DNA from: Candidatus Gottesmanbacteria bacterium
GTDB taxonomy: Bacteria > Patescibacteriota > Microgenomatia > UBA10105 > UBA927
Reading direction: 5' to 3'
DNA: 13,709 nt
Assembly: GCA_016182725.1 (NCBI GenBank)
Contig: JACPFZ010000017.1
Location: 1 to 13,709 of the forward strand
The notes below the pieces were generated by a model that was not told the DNA's origin, ran no database searches, and was given only the letters and a program-made list of their open reading frames with translations. The position numbers and the translations under genes are program-made. Of the stretch, positions 11,095 to 13,709 are shown one piece after another (within the stretch, counting starts at the first letter, position 1; each line of letters opens with the position of its first letter).

Positions 11095-11305
11095 CCAGGT
11101 AGTGAAACTTCAGAAAATTATGTTCTTTTCTGAAGAGAACTACAGTATGGAGAGAGATGGTATTGGAAAAGAACATAATTTTATAAAACAAACATGCAAA
11201 ACGCAGAACAGACTATGATATATAAATTAGGAAAGGAAACTTCATAAGCGTGGAGTAAAAGACAGAATCTTTTCTCTGCGTTTTGCCTGAAGTTCTACTA
11301 CCTGG
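11095..11305 (+). mobile_element. Inverted-repeat element C (211 bp) between rpsH and rplF
   Basis: Terminal repeats 11095-11113 and 11287-11305 match at 17 of 19, starting CCAGGTAGT. TAT flanks each side (11092-11094 and 11306-11308), the right copy overlapping the rplF ATG. The inner arm reads ACTTCAG instead of the ATTTCGA of A and B, and its partners changed with it: CTGAAG (11130-11135) and TGAAGTT (11288-11294). GAAAGGA is at 11231-11237. Extra internal inverted repeats are 17 bp (11114-11130 with 11166-11182) and 12 bp (11196-11207 with 11275-11286). No credible ORF is inside. It is the most diverged of the three copies. Confidence 0.7.
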
Positions 11306-11306
11306 T

Positions 11307-11870
11307 ATGTCACGCATTGGAAATGCAATTATTACCGTTCCTTCAGAAGTCTCCGTGACAACGGAGGGGAACCACGTGATGGTCAAAGGACCCAAGGGGA
11401 CACTCGAGTTGTCCATACCATCCGGAATTAGTGTTACACTCGCGCCCGCGGGACTGGTGGTTTCCCGTTCTTTGGAAAGTAAGCAAGCAAAAGCTCTTCA
11501 TGGATTCGTGCGGGCCGAACTTGCTAACTCCATCACAGGAGTCACTTTGGGTTGGACGAAGACGCTGGAGCTTTCTGGTGTCGGGTATCGTGCCGCTCTT
11601 TCGGACACCAATCTCGTATTGACCGTTGGGTTTTCGCATCCTATTACCATAGCCTCCCCCCAGGGTATTACGTTTACTATGACTGAGGGAAAAATTGTCG
11701 TATCGGGAGTGGATAAGCACCTCGTGGGTCAAGTGGCAGCAACTATTCGGGCTATGAAAAAACCAGAACCGTACAAAGGCAAGGGCATTGCCTATGCAGG
11801 GGAACATATCAGAAAGAAAGCAGGGAAGGCGGCAAAAGCTATTGGAGGCGCTCCGGAAGGAGCAAAGTAA
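11307..11870 (+). CDS. rplF: Large ribosomal subunit protein L6 (uL6)
   Basis: L6 sits near the factor-binding site of the 50S subunit. From ATG 11307 the product is 187 aa, with the conserved start MSRIGNAIITVPSEV, VKGPKGTLEL, the second-repeat block LELSGVGYRAAL, and the family signature EPYKGKGIAYAGEHIRKKAGK near the C-terminus. A TTG at 11283 in the same frame lies in element C and would add eight unrelated residues. The ATG is 2 nt after the element, with GAAAGGA 69 nt upstream. rplR follows 9 nt later. Confidence 0.97.
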   Translation: MSRIGNAIITVPSEVSVTTEGNHVMVKGPKGTLELSIPSGISVTLAPAGLVVSRSLESKQAKALHGFVRAELANSITGVTLGWTKTLELSGVGYRAALSDTNLVLTVGFSHPITIASPQGITFTMTEGKIVVSGVDKHLVGQVAATIRAMKKPEPYKGKGIAYAGEHIRKKAGKAAKAIGGAPEGAK

Positions 11871-11879
11871 GGAGTTGTT

Positions 11880-12218
11880 ATGTATCATAGAACTTCTCGA
11901 AAAGAGAAACGAATAAAAAGAAAAGCGAGCATTGTAGCCAAAATTCGCGGAACTGCTCGTCGGCCACGGATGAGCGTATTTCGGTCCAATCGGTTTATGA
12001 GCGTGCAGCTTATTGACGATACAAAAGGAACGACTCTTCTTTATCTCAAGGGATCAGGAAAAAATACAAAGGAGGCAAAAGCGTTGGGAAGCAAGATTGC
12101 AAAGCAAGCCATGCGTCACGGCATGAAGACAGTCGTTTTTGACCGGGGAGGCTTCCGCTATCACGGCAGCGTGAAAGCCCTTGCTGATGCGGCTCGGGAA
12201 GGGGGACTAACATTTTAA
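11880..12218 (+). CDS. rplR: Large ribosomal subunit protein L18 (uL18)
   Basis: L18 binds 5S rRNA together with L5 in the central protuberance. The 112-aa product has a basic N-terminus (RKEKRIKRKASIVAKIRG), then RPRMSVFRSNRFMSVQLIDD, an AKALGSKIAKQAMRHGM helix and the family signature VVFDRGGFRYHGSVKALADAA followed by REGGL. Length is slightly below the usual 115-120. A good SD, AAGGAG, precedes the ATG. rpsE starts 2 nt after its stop. Confidence 0.97.
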   Translation: MYHRTSRKEKRIKRKASIVAKIRGTARRPRMSVFRSNRFMSVQLIDDTKGTTLLYLKGSGKNTKEAKALGSKIAKQAMRHGMKTVVFDRGGFRYHGSVKALADAAREGGLTF

Positions 12219-12219
12219 T

Positions 12220-12687
12220 ATGAGATACCAACAGCGCACCGATACAACGCCTCGGGAATTTGAGGAAAAGATTGTGCAAGTCAACCGTGTTTCTAAAAAG
12301 ACCAAGGGTGGCAATAAAATCGGGTTTTCCGTTCTTGCTGTCGTGGGCGATCGGAAAGGAAGGGTTGGCGTGGGTTTAGGGGGAGCACCTGACGTTTCAT
12401 CGGCAGTACGAAAGGCAGTGAGTTACGCAAAAAAACACCTCATTACTGTGCCGATGCGCGGGAGAACCATCCTCCATGAGGTGCGGGTGAAGCGCGGTGC
12501 CGCGCAAGTTCTTCTGAAACCTGCTCCTGCGGGAACCGGGGTGATTGCTGGCGGTGCCGTGCGTGCAGTGGTGGAAGCCTGTGGGATTCGCGATATTGTG
12601 TCAAAAATTTTAGGGAGCAAAAATCAAGCATCCAATGTCTATGCGACTATGGAAGCACTGAAGAAGTTTAAAACGAAAAAAATATAA
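12220..12687 (+). CDS. rpsE: Small ribosomal subunit protein S5 (uS5)
   Basis: S5 helps form the mRNA entry channel and decoding fidelity centre of the 30S. The 155-aa product shows EEKIVQVNRVSKKTKGG, VLAVVGDRKGRVGVGLG, the GRTILHEVRVKRGAAQVLLK strand and the C-terminal signature PAPAGTGVIAGGAVRAVVE followed by the SKNQASNVYAT segment. Length is in the family range. It begins 1 nt after rplR, probably translationally coupled. rpmD, which follows rpsE in many bacteria, is absent; a nonamer repeat and rplO come next. Confidence 0.97.
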   Translation: MRYQQRTDTTPREFEEKIVQVNRVSKKTKGGNKIGFSVLAVVGDRKGRVGVGLGGAPDVSSAVRKAVSYAKKHLITVPMRGRTILHEVRVKRGAAQVLLKPAPAGTGVIAGGAVRAVVEACGIRDIVSKILGSKNQASNVYATMEALKKFKTKKI

Positions 12688-12726
12688 CGTTTATAATTTT
12701 TATAACTGTTATAAAAATTATATGAA
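12682..12726 (+). repeat. Tandem nonamer repeat TTATAANNN between rpsE and rplO
   Basis: Five 9-nt phases: ATATAACGT (12682, containing the rpsE stop TAA), TTATAATTT (12691), TTATAACTG (12700), TTATAAAAA (12709), and TTATATGAA (12718), which contains the rplO ATG. The unit is the same as in the fusA-tuf spacer. It fills the place where rpmD would be expected, leaving no room for a gene. Confidence 0.8.
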
Positions 12727-13156
12727 TCTCTCACAATTACCAAGCATTGTAGAACGGTCAAAAAAGCGCGTCGGCCGCGGCCATGGATCCGGGAAAGTAA
12801 AAACTGCAGGTCGTGGCACCAAGGGCCAACGGGCGCGGGGCAGGGTCCCGCCGGGATTTGAAGGCGGTCAGCTTGCGCTCATCAAACGTCTGCCGTATCT
12901 TCGGGGAAAAGGGAGAAATAAAAGCAGACTCACCAAGTCTTTTGCCATCTCTGTGGGGAAGCTTGCAGCTATCCCGAAAGAAACGGTTGTTACCTTGGAG
13001 GTACTCCGGAAATATCATATGATAGATAAAGATGTTACCCGTGTAAAAGTAGTGGGAGGTAGCACACTGAGTGAACCGATACAGGTTGCTCTTCCATGCT
13101 CTGCGTCTGCAAAACGCACCATCGAAAAGGTCGGAGGAAAGATTCTTTCGGAATAA
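12722..13156 (+). CDS. rplO: Large ribosomal subunit protein L15 (uL15)
   Basis: L15 is a late-assembling 50S protein with a long basic N-terminal extension. The 144-aa product starts MNLSQLPSIVERSKKRVGRG and carries GSGKVKTAGRGTKGQRAR, GFEGGQLALIKRLPYLRGKG and a C-terminal domain with KVVGGSTLSEPIQV and SASAKRTIEKVGG. Length is normal. Its ATG is part of the last unit of the nonamer array, with no SD. secY follows after 9 nt, as in most spc operons. Confidence 0.97.
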   Translation: MNLSQLPSIVERSKKRVGRGHGSGKVKTAGRGTKGQRARGRVPPGFEGGQLALIKRLPYLRGKGRNKSRLTKSFAISVGKLAAIPKETVVTLEVLRKYHMIDKDVTRVKVVGGSTLSEPIQVALPCSASAKRTIEKVGGKILSE

Positions 13157-13165
13157 TATGTATTT

Positions 13166-13709
13166 ATGAACAGGTTTATAGCTCCCATCTTCAATAGTTG
13201 GAAAACACCGGAGCTGCGGAAGAAAATCCTCATTACCGCTCTCCTGTTTGTGATTTTCCGTGTGTTCGCCCATGTGCCCATGCCGGGCGTCGATACCACA
13301 AAACTTGCAGCGCTGTTTGCGCAAAACCAATTTTTAGGACTCTTGGATATTTTTTCAGGTGGAACGCTCGTGAATTTTTCTGTTTTGGCATTGGGCTTGA
13401 ACCCGTACATTAATGCCTCGATTATTTTGCAGCTTCTTCAGATTGTATTTCCTAAACTTGAGGAACTTGCGAAAGAAGGAGAATATGGGCGGGAAAAGAT
13501 TAATCAGTATACGAGGTTTTTGACGGTGCCGCTGACTGCCGTCCAGGCGTATGGCACGATCGTTCTTTTGGCCCGGACCGGCGGTTCCAACGTCTTGATG
13601 GACTTTACCGCCTTTCAGTGGTTTGTCACGCTGCTTTCCGTCGTGGCGGGAACCATGCTTCTGATGTGGCTGGGGGAAGTGATTAGTGAGTTCAAAGTCG
13701 GCAACGGCA
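13166..13709 (+). CDS. secY: Protein translocase subunit SecY, N-terminal part
   Basis: SecY is the membrane channel of the Sec translocon, acting with SecE, SecG, SecA and the ribosome. The first 181 codons are present before the window ends. The protein opens with ELRKKILITALLFVIFRVFA (first membrane segment, about residues 20-36), then HVPMPGVD, a plug region, and the family blocks LALGLNPYINASIILQLLQ and GREKINQYTRFLTVPL. It reaches LMWLGEVISEFKVGNG at the edge. An ATG at 13158 hits a stop after two codons, so 13166 is the start. No SD is visible. Truncation is only the window boundary. Confidence 0.96.
   Translation, partial: MNRFIAPIFNSWKTPELRKKILITALLFVIFRVFAHVPMPGVDTTKLAALFAQNQFLGLLDIFSGGTLVNFSVLALGLNPYINASIILQLLQIVFPKLEELAKEGEYGREKINQYTRFLTVPLTAVQAYGTIVLLARTGGSNVLMDFTAFQWFVTLLSVVAGTMLLMWLGEVISEFKVGNG

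Noticed and set aside
11191..11219. Promoter inside element C (TATGAT at 11214)
   Set aside because: No acceptable -35 box lies 16-18 nt upstream; AT-rich sequence alone makes such matches common.
11343..11888. 181-codon minus-strand frame over rplF
   Set aside because: It lies opposite a well-conserved L6 gene, has no recognisable domain and is cysteine/serine-rich shadow sequence.

Overview
The window is one long, all-forward-strand ribosomal protein cluster: the end of a str-type operon (fusA, tuf) running directly into an S10-type operon (rpsJ, rplC, rplD, rplW, rplB, rpsS, rplV, rpsC, rplP, rpmC, rpsQ) and an spc-type operon (rplN, rplX, rplE, rpsN/rpsZ, rpsH, rplF, rplR, rpsE, rplO, secY). 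The last gene, secY, is cut by the window edge. All 23 genes are recognisable from their protein families. The gene order is bacterial. rpmD (L30) is missing from its usual place between rpsE and rplO, L2 has a short N-terminus, Shine-Dalgarno (SD) sites are sparse and spacers are repeat-rich. Together these fit a Candidate Phyla Radiation (Patescibacteria) genome; I infer this and cannot name the lineage. UGA is used as the stop of rplP, so a UGA-glycine recoded lineage is unlikely.

Layout: 1-213 holds an intrinsic terminator, a consensus-like promoter, a second intrinsic terminator about 12 nt after the predicted transcription start, and a dispersed-type palindrome, then fusA. A further candidate promoter lies at the fusA-tuf junction. 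rpsJ is followed by a 204-nt spacer with octamer repeats, a strong promoter with a palindrome over its -10 box, and a leader ending in a terminator-like hairpin next to the rplC start. From rplC onward the genes are tightly packed apart from repeat-bearing spacers.

The coding genes are ordinary; the spacers are not. (1) Three related inverted-repeat elements (177, 139 and 211 bp; called A, B and C here) lie exactly between a stop codon and the next ATG, before rpsS, rplE and rplF. They share CCAGGTAGT termini and are flanked by TAT or TATG duplications. Element A also contains a 33-bp mini-palindrome with the same termini, flanked by AAA; element B shows the matching unfilled site. This looks like a small non-autonomous mobile family that inserts at the TATG start context and carries its own internal GAAAGGA SD-like motif. 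(2) Most other long spacers are built from spacer-specific tandem degenerate repeats of 7, 8 or 9 nt, often starting at the upstream stop codon and ending in the next SD or ATG. One nonamer family also occurs in frame inside rplC. (3) rplB is broken by an apparent -1 frameshift at CCCAAAA; the conserved L2 tail continues in the other frame and ends at a TAA just before element A. (4) T precedes 22 of the 23 start codons.

Together the genes encode the elongation factors EF-G and EF-Tu, components of both ribosomal subunits and the SecY translocon channel, as in most bacteria, where co-transcription helps balance ribosome assembly. The regulatory readings (attenuators, operator, switchable folds) are inferences from sequence only.
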